A DNA stretch of 64,000 nt from Ancistrus triradiatus. Its lineage: Eukaryota > Chordata > Actinopteri > Siluriformes > Loricariidae. The notes below the pieces were generated by a model, which did not search any database, was not told the origin of the DNA, and saw nothing but the letters and a program-made list of their open reading frames with translations. Positions 35,656-47,045 of the stretch are shown piece by piece (within the stretch, counting starts at the first letter, position 1; each line of letters opens with the position of its first letter). A program made the translations under genes and the position numbers. Location: contig JAJAGP010000421.1 of the NCBI GenBank assembly GCA_025084515.1, positions 124,001 to 188,000 on the forward strand, in the 5' to 3' direction.

Positions 35656-35998
35656 GGGGGCAAAAAACGGATTTGGTCAGCCACTGATTGGGCAAGTTCT
35701 CCTACTCCTTAGAAACTGCTAAAGTAACTAAAGTCTTCTCTCACGTGTGATAATGTTAATGAGTTCAACCATTATTAGCAGGACACTGAACAACATTGGT
35801 GTATGTGGTAGGGGTTGCAACCCCCCCACCCCCCCCCCCCCCCCCCCCCTAGGGTGGCACGGAGAAAAAGCATTTTTCTTCAAAAGAACATAACAGGGCA
35901 CGTTGGAAAACATTTTGTCTAATCCGTTTTGTTGAAGCAATTCATGTGAGGCAACCCTCAAACATCCCAGATATCAAATTGTTCTGTACAGAAGAGTA
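35655..35998 (+). mobile_element. chimeric Tc1 fragment: family B end joined to family A
   Basis: GGGGGGCAAAAAACGGATTT and GTCAGCCACTGATTG (35655-35700) are the terminus of family B. From about 35745 the sequence is internal family A (GATAATGTTAATGAGTTCAA, GGACACTGAACAACATTGGTG), down to AACATCCCAG near 35965. A C homopolymer block interrupted by one A lies at 35820-35849. Confidence 0.65.
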
Positions 35999-36639
35999 CC
36001 CCAGAGTACTTGTACTCACGTCATTACAGATTTATTAGGTACATGTGCCTTGTGTGTCTGCTTATAATCATTATTAACAATAATCAGTCCATAGTAAGAC
36101 AGTAGGAAGTATGTTTGACAAAATAATCTGAACTTGAAACAGTAACAGCAACAAGATTAAGGCATGTCGATTTAATTATTCACACTGAGTAAATAGCATA
36201 AATTTGCTTTAATATTAAGGGTTTAATAAAGACTACGCATCAAAATTCTCATTAAAATAAATAAATAAACAACAGGATTACAAAAACGGAGCAAACCACG
36301 ACTGACTGACTGAGGGAGGGAAGGCCATTCAGGGGATCCTCTGACAATGCAAAAGATATCCCTGCTAGCCATGCAATGGATAGGTGTCCCTTTCAGGACA
36401 CATTTACACCTGTATCCTGTGTTATCTAGGGACAGGCACCAGAGACATGTCTAAAACAGGAACAGTTACACTCTCTCTGACTTCCCAATTTAAGACCAGG
36501 AAAAGAATAGCACTGTATTGTGATTGCAGTATCAGGGCCAGGGAGTATACTTTAGAGCAAGATGAGCAATTATTCACACAAAGAAGTGACTGTCATCAGT
36601 AAATGTCATGCTTCCAAATGCTGATCTCCCAAACTCCAT
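35999..36639. other. no gene recognised
   Basis: AT-rich DNA with no transposon end or exon that I can support. Confidence 0.45.
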
Positions 36640-37985
36640 TTCCTAGCACTCATTACGTGTTCACACCCCTGACCCAACCTTCACTTCACCACGATCCATG
36701 TAACGACATGTTGCTTTCCTGGTATCGATCTCTGTTGTGTTTTTGATTACAATTTTGTCTGCTCTGTTGGATTTATTGCATGATTGGAATGATATCTGTT
36801 GCTGAAGTCTGGATTGCCTTTTTTCCATTATTTATTTATTTATTTATTGGCTCCTTGTTTTTACCTCTTCTCACTGTCAGCCTCAACAGGAAACTTCACC
36901 ATCCTGGAGATGGTAGGAATTGATTTATCAGCAGATTTGATCACCATGCATGGTCAGTTGCTGGGACAGCAGGTTGCCCATCTCACCATGACTCTGCCTA
37001 CACCAGCTCCCTAGCTGTCCCCATCCATGGATGCTTTTACCACCTCAACCAGTTCAAGCTTTTATTTTTAATCATCCTTTCTGAGAACTATTACAGGAAT
37101 CCTGAGAACCGTCAGGGTTTTCTCCTCTGATGCTCACTTTATTTTGCTAACCAGTCCATGAGATCTGACTCTTTTCACATAGCCCTGGAAAGTTCTCAGA
37201 TCTTGGGCCAACCCCTTACCTAGGCGAATGTAGTCTGGTCCTGTGAGTGTGAAGAGACCCAGAACTACAGCTGTTTTATCTTCAACCATCCTAACAGCAG
37301 AAAAATCATTGGGGACCTCCTGCTCTGCCTGGAAGAGTGTAGAACCTTGTCCACTCAGTCATTGACTGTATTAGCTGTTTTGCATACTGTGCATGGGTGG
37401 AAATAGTACTGTCTGACTGCCTTGTGACCATGTCTATCCCTCCACTCATGACAACCATTTCATGCAGGAGGAAGTTTCATCCCTGCTATATTGGTCCATT
37501 TACCGCTGTAAAGCAGATTAGTGTGGTTATGTACTGACTCAAGTTCCTCCAGCACCTCCAGTTCTCCTGGTCATTTCATGTGTTCCTCCAAGTCCCCTGG
37601 ATGAACCTGTTGTGCATACAGTGTACAGTGACTACTGCACTCCTGTCAGGGAGTACAGAGTCTCCATCTATGTTTGATAGGGAGGCATATAGCCTAGATG
37701 AGCATTGGTTGGTCCAAACCCCCAATATTTTAGACTTAGGTCTTATCTAGGTCTTCCGCACTGAGCACCCTGATCATGTGGCGCATCAGTCTTGCAGTCG
37801 GCCCCAGAGGAGTCTCTTTCATCTGCTGTCATGGTGTCGGTGTCCCTCATCCAACTAGGACTGATATGGAGCTCTGTTTGTGTTTTTAATATTGGAGTGA
37901 TCTCTGTTCCTGAAGTCTGGACTGACTTTATTAGGTTTCAGATTATCCGTGTATATACTGATACCTTTCAGTAACCTGTTTTGTC
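36640..37985 (+). pseudogene. decayed gypsy derivative: LTR, gag start, 3' tail, LTR
   Basis: A segment at 36782-36818 (GATTGGAATGATATCTGTTG, CTGAAGTCTGGATTGC) recurs at 37891-37925 (ATTGGAGTGATCTCTGTTCC, CTGAAGTCTGGACTGAC), which suggests two LTRs. After the first, GNFTILEMVGIDLSAD and HGQLLGQQVAHLTM look like the start of gypsy Gag. Before the second, NILDLGLI and VFRTEHPDHVAHQ (about 37715-37785) look like the end of a chromodomain and the C-terminal tail. Only about 1 kb separates the LTR parts, so nearly all of pol is deleted. Very decayed. Confidence 0.45.
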
Positions 37986-38861
37986 ATGACAGCAACAAGA
38001 ATGGTAGTAATGTCAGAATTTGCAGCTAGATATGGAATTACAAATAAGAAAGTATAGCTACACTAAATATTTGTTATTTGTTAGATGAATAATAGGCCTG
38101 GTTACAGCTTCAGTCTAATTTGCAGTACTATGCAAGAAACTTAGGCCACCAAGTCATCATAAGATTTGTTATTTTAGCAGTGGTACAATGTAAGGAACAC
38201 TGCATATATTTTTCATTTGCATTTGCCATACCGCCCCAACGTTTCTCTGAATTGGGGATGTACATTTTTTCTGTACTTTATGTTTCTGTCTTAATATAGA
38301 GACCGTATATATAATACCATTGTTAAAACTGGTGGCTGAAGGCTTTACACAGTAATATGAGGCAATAGGATGCAGATTATTGTTTATTTACTTTTTTAGG
38401 GCGTATCTGGGATCTGTAAGCACAATACAGAACAGGTGGATCGGAGCAAAAGACCAACAAGCTACAGCAATGTTATAAGTAAGAAATGCATTTAACATTT
38501 TCTGTAGTCTGCATTTGAAGACAGCAAAGGACTATTTGGACAGCTAGGATAACTTTATACCAGCATTTGATTCGAGAATTTTCTGAAAGCTTGAGGTTAA
38601 ATCAAGCTGCACTTGTACAAAACAGCATGAGGTACTTCGATTTTTCTTTAAGCTCTTGTGAGTGAGAGAAAAAGGGTAACACTGTACATGGGGTCATGTT
38701 CATAGGGCTACATGACAAATCTCAAACATTATTCTCACTTCATAATGTTAGGTTATGGCAATTTTCCAGACTTTATGCATCATATAAGGTCATTGCAAGT
38801 AGACTCTAGTAAGAGTAACTCTAGTGAGTTAAATAAAGTTCATATTTTGGCTGATGAGAGT
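37986..38861. other. AT-rich, nothing recognised
   Basis: About 875 bases with no supported feature. Confidence 0.5.
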
Positions 38862-39636
38862 TACAGTGTTGTGATTTCCTATTTTTCGCATGTTTGTCAC
38901 ACTTAAGTGTTTTGGAACATCAAACCAATTTAAATACTAGTCAAAACAATACAACTAAACATTTTAAATGAAGGTATCTATTATTAAGGGAGAAAAAAAT
39001 GAAAACTTACATGGCCCTGTGTGAAAAAGTGATTGCCCCCTAAACCTAATAACTGGTTGGTCCACCCTTAGCAGCAACAACTGCAACCAAACAGTTGACT
39101 GAACAACTGAAACGAACTTGGGTTCTGCAGCAGGACAATGATCCAAAACACACCAGCAAGTCCACCTCTGAATGGCTGAAGAAAAACAAAATGAAGACTT
39201 TGGAGGGGCCTAGTCAAAGTCCTGACCTGAATCCTATTGAGATGCTGTGGCATGACCTTAAAAGAGCCGTTCTTGCTCCTAAACGCTCCAAAGTGATTGA
39301 ATTACAACAAAGATGAGTGGCCAAAATTCCTCCACAACGCTGTAAAAGACTCATTGCAAGCTATCGCAAACGCTTAGTTGCAGTTGTTGCTGCTAAGGGT
39401 GTCCCAACCAATTATTAGGTTTAGGGGGCAATCACTTTTTCACACAGGGCTATGTAGGTTTGGATTTTTTCTCCCTTAATAATAAACACCTTCATTTAAA
39501 AACTGCATTTTGTGTTTACTTGTGTTGTCTTTGACTAACATTTAAATGGGTGTGATGTTCCGAAACACTTAAGTGTGACAAACATGCAAAAAATAGGATA
39601 TCGGGAAGGGGGCAAACACTTTATCACACCATTGTA
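38862..39636 (+). pseudogene. Tc1-like family F transposon, internally deleted
   Basis: Termini TACAGTGTTGTGATTTCC (left, about 20 bases deleted) and TTATCACACCATTGTA (right), with about 200-bp imperfect inverted arms. The + strand segment 39095-39316 encodes TWVLQQDNDPKHTSKSTSEW (second catalytic Asp) and SPDLNPIEMLWHDLKRAV (Glu), then a stop and KRLIASYRKRLVAVVAAKG in the same frame. The DNA-binding domain and first Asp are deleted. Confidence 0.85.
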
Positions 39637-41317
39637 TATGACAATAGTAGGACACTGTAACAAGGTATATTCCCCTAAATAATAGGGATTAGGAATTGAT
39701 GTTTGGCATGTCACTTCATCACCATTAGGTGACATGAATTCACTGAGCTATAAATCCACTTGACATGACATTCTAATGCAAGTCAGCCCCAAAACGTCAC
39801 CATAAAAGTCAACTGTATGTCAATATAAATCTATATCACTTCACAGTATTATGTCAAGTGACATTAAAATAGACAAAATAGTCTTTATGGCATCTATTGG
39901 AATTAAGCCATATAAAAATTTGACAATTTAAATACATAATGATTAAATGTTCTTGCATCCATTTTGACAATTAGACAAACTAGCAAAGTGAAGAAAACAG
40001 AACAGTGATGTATTTCATTTCTGAAAGTGAAAGATATGAATGGATCTGTATTGTACAGAGAAAATACTTAGCTTTGGGAAACACATTCTGTCTAGCTGAT
40101 AAACCAAAAGGATGAAAGTGAAACAGTGAAGCACTTGTGTAGCATTAAGACATCAAAGATGAAAATTAGAAACACGAAAACCATGTCAATAAAAGAAAGA
40201 TGTACAAAATTACTTGCAGTGCTGATTAAAAATAAAGGATTTGTGATTGTGTAGAAAATGACATCCTAATTACAAGGTATGTCATCATACACCTCAAAGC
40301 AATGTCTACTTCAGTTAATTTTATCAGACTTTACTGTTGACCATCTGAACTGATAAACAGTAGAAATGGACTTGAGAAATTGCCCAACTGGCAACACAGG
40401 GCACCAATCCAATTAACCTAACACACATGTCTTTGAGCTGTGGGAGGAAACCGGAGTACCCGGAGAAAACCCATGCAGACCCAGACACACATTTTGTCAA
40501 AAGTGTGTGTAGATCATTTGTCTTGCTATTGTTGGTGAAATTGCCTTTAGTAAAAGTTGGATTTTTCAGTGAATTTGTTGATGATCAATTCAGGTTTTGA
40601 GTTTTGTGATCAAAAGTGATTCTTCTCTTTCTAGTAAGCTACTCTTTACATGATGTTGAGAACTGATTGCCTGGCAGCTTGAGTATATTAAAGCGGCCCT
40701 GAAACCTAAATTGTATTTGTCTCCAATTTCCATATTTCTATTTCTATCAACTATTTTTCATTTGGTTTTTCACATTTGTTGTATGCTAGACTGATGAACA
40801 CTGCCAAGGTTCATAAACAGTATCTTATCTCTAAATGTGGAATCTACAGGACTGAAAGCCCGTTAGGATATTTTTGACATTGAAACCAGATATAAAAGAA
40901 GTAGTCATTAGATTATGCTTAGTCGGTGTGAACACATCAGCATATTTCAGGACCTGAATTCATGAATACACACTGTTGATGTCATGAAGGTATTAAAAGA
41001 ACTGGTGAAAGGTCAATAGCATTTGCATCTTTTTAATTCAACATAGTTCGGTTGTCCATCAAAAATAGAGGTCCTTCAGTCAGTTCAGCTGCCCCGAATA
41101 GAAAAGATCACTGTTAATAAAACAAGCACACAGCAATATCACTTGCAAAAAACAAAAATGCTAATTTTGAAAATAAAGATTGCATGTTGTATCGTGTACA
41201 AAGAGCATGTGTTTGTTGATCCCACTTATATATGCAGGTCACTCATAACAGTTTGAATGCATTAAAGTAATTTCTAGTAAAAAAAATAAAAATGACAGTA
41301 GCACAGACTTAATGTAC
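39637..41317. other. no gene; holds a SINE fragment
   Basis: AT-rich DNA. At 40395-40490 a minus-strand HE1-like SINE fragment is seen (listed separately). Nothing else recognised. Confidence 0.5.
40395..40490 (-). repeat. HE1-like SINE fragment
   Basis: AACACACATGTCTTTGAGCT followed by GTGGGAGGAAACCGGAGTAC and CGGAGAAAACCCATGC is the central body of the SINE, inverted. Head and tail are missing. Confidence 0.65.
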
Positions 41318-41530
41318 AGTCGTATGAAAAGGTTTGGGCACCACTGATAATTTTCATGATTTTAGTTTATAAATCATTGGTTGTTCAGATCAGCAACTTG
41401 AGTTAAATATATCATATAGCAGATGAACACAGTGATATTTGAGAAGTGAAATGAAGTTTATAGGATTTACAGAAAGTGTGCAGTAATTATTCAAACAAAA
41501 TTAGGCAGGTGCATAAATTTGGGCACCCCA
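41318..41530 (+). mobile_element. Tc1-like family G end, cut by assembly gap
   Basis: TACAGTCGTATGAAAAGG with GTTTGGGCACCACTG at 41330-41345 and a second direct motif ATTTGGGCACCCCA at 41517-41530. The pair of motifs about 190 bases apart is the IR/DR arrangement of a Tc1 end. The rest of the element is hidden by the gap. Confidence 0.65.
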
Positions 41531-41630
41531 NNNNNNNNNNNNNNNNNNNNNNNNNNNNNNNNNNNNNNNNNNNNNNNNNNNNNNNNNNNNNNNNNNNNNN
41601 NNNNNNNNNNNNNNNNNNNNNNNNNNNNNN
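41531..41630. other. assembly gap, 100 N
   Basis: Exactly 100 undetermined bases between a Tc1 end and a GT/AT-rich run. A round number of N usually means a gap of unknown size. Confidence 0.98.
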
Positions 41631-41671
41631 GTGTGTATATATATGTATATACATACACACAATGCATTCTT

Positions 41672-42485
41672 TATACCCATTCACTTTATTTCATTTTGTT
41701 ATTTTGTGGCCTTGTACTAAAATAAAACAAAATTCAAGTTGTCCTCCATCATTCTGCATTCAATACCCCATAATGACAAAGTGAAAATAGAATTTTAGAA
41801 TTTTTGCAAATTTATTAAGAAGATAAAAATAAGATTTTACATGGGCATAAGTATTCAGACCCTTTGCTATGACATTTGAAATTTAGCTCTGGGGATCTCC
41901 CATTTCTGTTGATCATATTTGAGATGTTTCTGAACATTGCTTGAAGTCCACCTGTGGTAAATCCAGTTGATTGGACATGATTTGGAAAGACACACACTTG
42001 TCTATATAAGAACTCACAGCTAACAATGCATAACAGAGCAAAAACCAAGCCATGAGGATGAAAGAACTGCCTGTAGAGCTCAGTGACAGGATTGTGTGGA
42101 GGCCTTCATAATTCTTAAAGGGTACACTCTGGCTGAGCTCCAAAGATGGGAGAAACATCCAGAAAGATCAACCATCACTGCAGCACCACTCTGAGCTGTA
42201 TGGCATATGGAGTGTCCAGACAGAAGCATCTCCTCAGTAAAAGACACAAAAGCCTGCCTGGAGTTAGCAGGGGGAAAAAAAAACACCTAAAGAGTCACAG
42301 ACTGTGAGAAAAAAAATGCTCTGTTCTGATGAAGCCACTCTGGCCACTCTGCCATAAAGCCTAGATTGATGGAGTGCTGCAGTGATGGTTGACCTTCTGG
42401 AAGTATCTTCCATCTGCACACAGGATATTTGGAGCTCAGCCAGAGTGACCACTGTATTTTTGGTCACCTTTTTTACCAAGGCCAT
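41672..42485. pseudogene. Tc1-like family H, partly fold-back
   Basis: CCATTCACTTTATTTCATTT and CATAATGACAAAGTG start a family H end, with AAGTATTCAGACCCTTTGC at 41849-41867. In + orientation a start near 42053 gives MRMKELPVELSDRIVW, the N-terminal helix-turn-helix, followed by AELQRWEKHPERSTITAA. From about 42320 to 42482 the same N-terminal region reappears in minus orientation (GGAGTGCTGCAGTGATGGTT inverse to the earlier segment). The catalytic domain is missing. Confidence 0.65.
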
Positions 42486-42989
42486 AAGAGTGGTGCTGTA
42501 GTGTGAATGGAACTGAGGATCTTAGCTTAATGGGACTGATCTAAAACGACCGATGTCTGGAATCCTAAGCGATTCCCAAAACTCAGGTTAAATATAAATA
42601 ATTGATTCCAAACAATCAACAAAGCAATTTCTTTTCAAACATTCCATGCATCCTGGCTCTGAGCGTACAAAGCGAGTACAAACTAAAGCTTCCCAGTTAA
42701 TGCTTCTTCCCCTTTCCCTACCAAGTGGTGCACAAATCAATTATGTTTTTTCTTCTGGGGAATTCTGGGGAATACAGATTCAAAATTCACAAACCAAACT
42801 GACAGCGATTATACAGGAAAAGCCACTGCAACAAATGTCTGCGTTAAGTGTGGTTATATGGTGTGTGACGCAGCTGGTGCCAATGCACGTAATTAGTTTG
42901 TGGAGCTTGGAGAACGTGCATTCTGAGCACACACTGATCCAATGCGCGATGCAGGTGTTTGGCACTCTCTCACCTGATGTTACACATAA
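42486..42989. other. no gene recognised
   Basis: A + strand frame is open across 42646-43005, but it has no recognisable domain and runs into a transposon fragment, so I do not call it. Confidence 0.4.
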
Positions 42990-43340
42990 TGGTTGCTTAG
43001 GGTAACTTTTAAGCAACAAAAGGTCTCTTACACATTGGCTGATGTTAATGTTCATGAGTCTACCATCCGGATAAAAATTAACAACAATGGTGTGCATGAC
43101 AGGGTTTGGAGAAAGCCACTGCTCTCCAAAATGAACATTGCTGCCTGTCTGCAGTTTGCTAAAGATCATGTGGACAAACCAGAAGGTTATTGGAAAAACA
43201 TTTGGTAGATGGATGAGACCAAAATAGAACTTTTTGCTTTAACTGAGAAGTGTTTTTTCTGGAAAACCCTGCATTCCAGCATAAGAGCCTTATTGTGGTG
43301 GTAGTATCATGGTGTGGGCCTTTTTGCTTGCAATTAATTC
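42990..43340 (+). pseudogene. Tc1-like family A fragment (central part)
   Basis: Translates as LADVNVHESTIRIKINNNGV, RKPLLSKMNIAACLQFAKDH and VDKPEGYWKNIW, then stop and MDETKIELF, where the first catalytic Asp is kept. The order matches the second DNA-binding subdomain and start of the catalytic core. Both ends are missing. Confidence 0.75.
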
Positions 43341-43666
43341 TGTAATTAATTATCAGTTAATATTATAATTATTTCAGTTTGGAGTTAAATGTGTACTGTA
43401 ATCTAGTATATGCTTTCTACTGAACATGTGCTCCTGGATAAAATGATGGATCTTCATTAACCCTCATCTTATGGTCTTACAGTGTGTGGGGCTTATAGTG
43501 ACTCTCATATCTTTCCTTTGTCAGGCACATCTTGTGTCACTTCTGGAGATCCAGTGGGTATGGAGGTGCCAGACACGTCTTTTTTTTAGCCCAGAAATTG
43601 CAAATCTTATCGACCCACAAATTTAATCGTGTGGATGCAGAAACTCCTGACACTCAGATTCTACAC

Positions 43667-43726
<60 letters not shown>

Positions 43727-44014
43727 CTGTGATCTTTGCCTCTGAATCTGATGAAGCGGATATTTGACACTCATGCTGACATTCTGCGTTTAATAAAACA
43801 ATGAGAAAACCTCCATGTGCTACCACACTTATTTCTCTATATCCCCTTTACCCACAGACACAATAACAACAGAATGATGAGTGACAGAAGCCAAAGAGAC
43901 AAACTTAGGAGCAAACCAAGCTCTCGACTGATATCATTCACTTACTTGTTCTTACATTCACTTACTTGATGTTATTTTTCCAGAGACCAGAGGCATCAGA
44001 TTTGAACACAAGTC
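43341..44014. other. no gene; (TG)n array at 43669-43726
   Basis: AT-rich DNA with a 58-base TG microsatellite. Nothing coding recognised. Confidence 0.6.
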
Positions 44015-45205
44015 CTAAAAGTAGATAATGAGAACTAAATTAAGCAAATGGGACAAAAATATTATGCTTCCTCATTTATATATTGAGGAAAATGCTCCAA
44101 ATATTACATATCTGTAACTTTCAAAAGTAGGTGAACCTCTAGGATTAGCTGTTAATTTGGATGTTCACCTTATAACACCTGTTAACCTTGTAGAAGGTGA
44201 AATTAAAGTAAAATTTTAATCAATGGGACGGCAATCAGTTGTGAGTAGGCACCCTATTGTGTTGAACGAACAGGTATATATAAAAGACTCTACTTCAGAA
44301 AAAATGTTTTGTAGATGTGGATCATGGCAAGAAAAGGGGAGATTTCTGAGGACCCCCAGAAAAAAAATTTTTTTTTTTTTTTGGAAAGGTTACAAAACCA
44401 TCTATAATGGGTTTGTACTCCAACAATCCACAGGCAGACACACTGTGTCTGACAGGCTTGTGTATAAAGGGAGGAAATTCAATTCGTTGTTCCCATTCCC
44501 AGGAGTGGTTGACAAACAAAGATCACTCCAAGAGCAAGGCATGTCAAAGCCTCCAAGGTAAGAAAGAAGCCTAGGGTAACATCTGAGCAACCAGAGGCCT
44601 ATGTCACATTCGTCACATCTCTCAAAGGAACCTTCCATCAGGAGAAATCTAAACAACATGGTGTGCATTGTAGGACTGCAAAGAGAAAGCCACTGCTCTC
44701 CAAAGGGAACATTGCTACTGATCTGCAGTGTGCTAAAGAATTCTACTGGAAAAACATTTTGTAGATGGATGAGACCAAAATAGAATTTCTGGTTTAAATG
44801 AGAAGTGTAATGTCTGGAGAAAGAAAACACTGCATTCCAGCATAAGAAACACATCCTGCCTGTGAGACATGGGGGTGCTAGTTACATGTTTTTATGTCTG
44901 TGTTTTGCTGCACCAGGACCAAGTTTTGCCATCATTGTTGGAATTATACCAGCAAATTCTAAAGGAAAATGTACGGTAATCTCTCTATGAACTGAATCTG
45001 AGAAAGTGTGGTGCAGCATGACAATAACCCTAAGTTGTTCTACCAAAAAATGGTCTAAAGAAGAAATAAGTTAATATTTTGGAATGGGCAAGTGAAAGTA
45101 CTAACCTTAGTCCAATTGAAATGTTGTGAAAGTTCATGCAAGGAAACCCACCAACATCCCAAAGTTTAAGCAGTTCTATGAGGAATGGGATAAAATTCAG
45201 GTGCA
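44015..45205 (+). pseudogene. Tc1-like family A copy lacking terminal repeats
   Basis: Starts at the subterminal CAAGTCCTAAAAGTAGATAA and runs to the C-terminal region (ACCCACCAACATCCC near 45150). The transposase start is at 44324 (MARKGEISEDPQKK). A T homopolymer at 44367-44382 shifts the frame. The first catalytic region MDETKIEF is near 44767-44790, while the regions for the second Asp (GCAGCATGACAATAACCC near 45015) and Glu (TCCAATTGAAATGTTGTG near 45112) are visible but out of frame. Confidence 0.75.
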
Positions 45206-46354
45206 GTTAAATAAAGCCTAGGCATTGATGGTGAGAATCCTGACCACTAGACCATGATGTGTATATTGTTCATTGTATGAGCATTGGTTTAATTTATTTT
45301 AAAAAAATGTCCCGTGTTTGCTTTTGTAAGTCTGCAGAGAATTCTTCCTGGCTTCCTGAGAGGTATTTTGTCCTTATTGTTAAGGATTTTTGTTGATTAT
45401 TTTTGCTTTGTGCTCACCTATGCCTGCTTCATGGTAGTCTTTTCTCTGAAATAAACCCATAAATTAATTAATGGAACATAATTGGACCTTAACCACCTCT
45501 ACTTTACCTTTGAAAGCCAGTTATATTGTACATTGGACACAAAAGAAGTACATTGTTTTTTTGTGTTAAGTGAATATACTACTACTAGGCAAGTTTTGGA
45601 TTAAGAGAAAATTGGATTTTCTGTTTTATACATAGGCCTGCAGAATGGTTGGCTTTCAAGCACAATGAGCTGAATATAACTTTATGAAAGAGGCACAGGT
45701 AAATATATTAGCTTCCATTTCTGGCAAGATTTCCCTCTGTTATCTTTACACAAATCTGTATGTCCGTACTCCCTGACTCTCTGTCTGTTTTAAGCTCACA
45801 AATACCCCAAATCACACTCTTCAACAAGACCAAAACATTTATTTGCTCTTCATCGCTGCAACACAATGATTTCACATGGCAGTAGCAGGTAAAATAAATA
45901 TACTGTCAAGCCCTTTTTGTGTGTAAAAAAAAACTCTTTAGCAGCATAGGGCTTGCCAGGGGCCATTTTGGCTCTAGCCAGATGGCATTTGCCAATAGCT
46001 AGTAGGTCTGCCAGTTTCCTAAACAATCACAGCCACCTGTGATGAATTGCTCAATGGCCACAGCTTCACTGGTGCAGCTACAGTCATATGGGCCATAGAT
46101 GGAAGCAAGGAGAAGCTGTGAAAGGAAGATAGACTGGGGTTTAGATGCCTTTTTGTAATATTGGGTCTGGGCTTGAGAAAAATCCAGTTTAGAAAAGGAG
46201 GTGAGATATTTATTTTTTGCTGCTTACTGTGTAAACGTAATCCCTACCAGCTGCACTAATTCACAACCACTTGACTGCCTATTGATCTGAAAGAAAGGCT
46301 GTTATTACTGTTTTTCCCAGGTCTAACCCCTAGCTATTGTATTATTTTTTACAG
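45206..46354. other. intronic DNA ahead of the SNARE exon
   Basis: No transposon end or further exon recognised. The last 25 bases form the pyrimidine-rich acceptor of the exon at 46355. Confidence 0.5.
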
Positions 46355-46427
46355 AGGGATATGCTGGACGTGAACCAGATTATGAAGGACTTGTCCAGCA
46401 TGGTGCATGAGCAAGGTGACACAATAG
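46355..46427 (+). CDS. tsnare1: internal exon of the t-SNARE gene, central SNARE motif with zero-layer Gln
   Basis: The acceptor is ATTTTTTACAG and the donor is ATAG|GTGAGA. The 73-base exon begins in phase 0 and ends in phase 1, leaving a G that would start an Asp or Gly codon, as expected before the conserved D-S-I-E of syntaxins. The translation is RDMLDVNQIMKDL followed by SSMVHEQGDTI. The Gln of HEQGD is the ionic zero-layer residue that defines Q-SNAREs. Counting from it, hydrophobic residues fall at -4 (M), -7 (L), -11 (I) and -14 (V), and at -17 (M) and -21 (I, in the exon at 9483), the spacing of a SNARE heptad register. This part of the helix packs with partner SNAREs at the membrane. 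The remaining C-terminal half of the motif and any transmembrane anchor must lie in later exons, which I could not find before the window ends. Confidence 0.8.
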
Positions 46428-46639
46428 GTGAGATCTTAATCATATGTGGTCTAGTTAGCTTATTATTGACTACCTCTCATCCCCTAACTTCCTGCTGCTT
46501 TTGATAATGATTTAGTTACATAGGAGATTAAGAGTGTTTTCTCTGATCAGATCTGAAAAGGAGAGATGTCTGAGTTTGTGAACGTGAAGAGGCGACACTA
46601 GCTATATAGTACCTGAAAACTTCAGAGTAAGTGAGTAAA

Positions 46640-47045
46640 TGAAGGACATGTAAAAAAATGAGATAAGAGAAATAATATGAAGGGAGGCGGTAAGGAAAGT
46701 GACTAAAATAAAGGAAGAAGGGAAGAAAGTAAAAATAAATAAATTAAGAAAGAAAGGAATGACATAAAGGTAGGAAAGGAGTAAAGATTAGGGAGAAAGA
46801 AAGGAAAATAAATAATTGACGAAAAGAAGAAATGAAGGGAGGAAAAAAAGAAAAAGAGTAGGATGGAAAGAAGGAAAGTAAGGAGAGATGATTGAATGAA
46901 AGAATGAAAAAGCAACAAAAGAATTGAATGGGAGGAAATATGAGGTAGCATATATAATACAGTATAAACAAGCATAGAGTAAGATGGAGTGAGAAAAAGT
47001 AACAAAGCAAGGAAGGAGGAAAGGACGAAGAAGAAATAAATGAAT
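46640..47045. repeat. 400-bp purine-rich (GAAA/GGAA) tract
   Basis: The + strand is almost wholly A and G in degenerate GAAA, GGAA and AAAG units. It begins about 210 bases after the donor of the SNARE exon. The minus-strand pyrimidine frames over it are composition artefacts. Confidence 0.85.

Larger units (their letters stand above)
9642..46354 (+). other. 36.7-kb intron of the t-SNARE gene
   Basis: Defined by the GT donor at 9642 and the AG acceptor ending at 46354. The two coding exons join in phase 0 with no missing residues, so no exon needs to lie between them. The intron contains nearly all the Tc1-like remnants, one gypsy element in minus orientation, an L2-like LINE fragment, several SINEs and the assembly gap. 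Its true length is uncertain because of the gap at 41531-41630. DNA downstream of 46427 is presumably the next intron, at least 17.5 kb and open at the window edge. Confidence 0.7.

Noticed and set aside
42646..43005. 119-residue + strand frame
   Set aside because: No domain, no splice context, and its end enters a Tc1 fragment.
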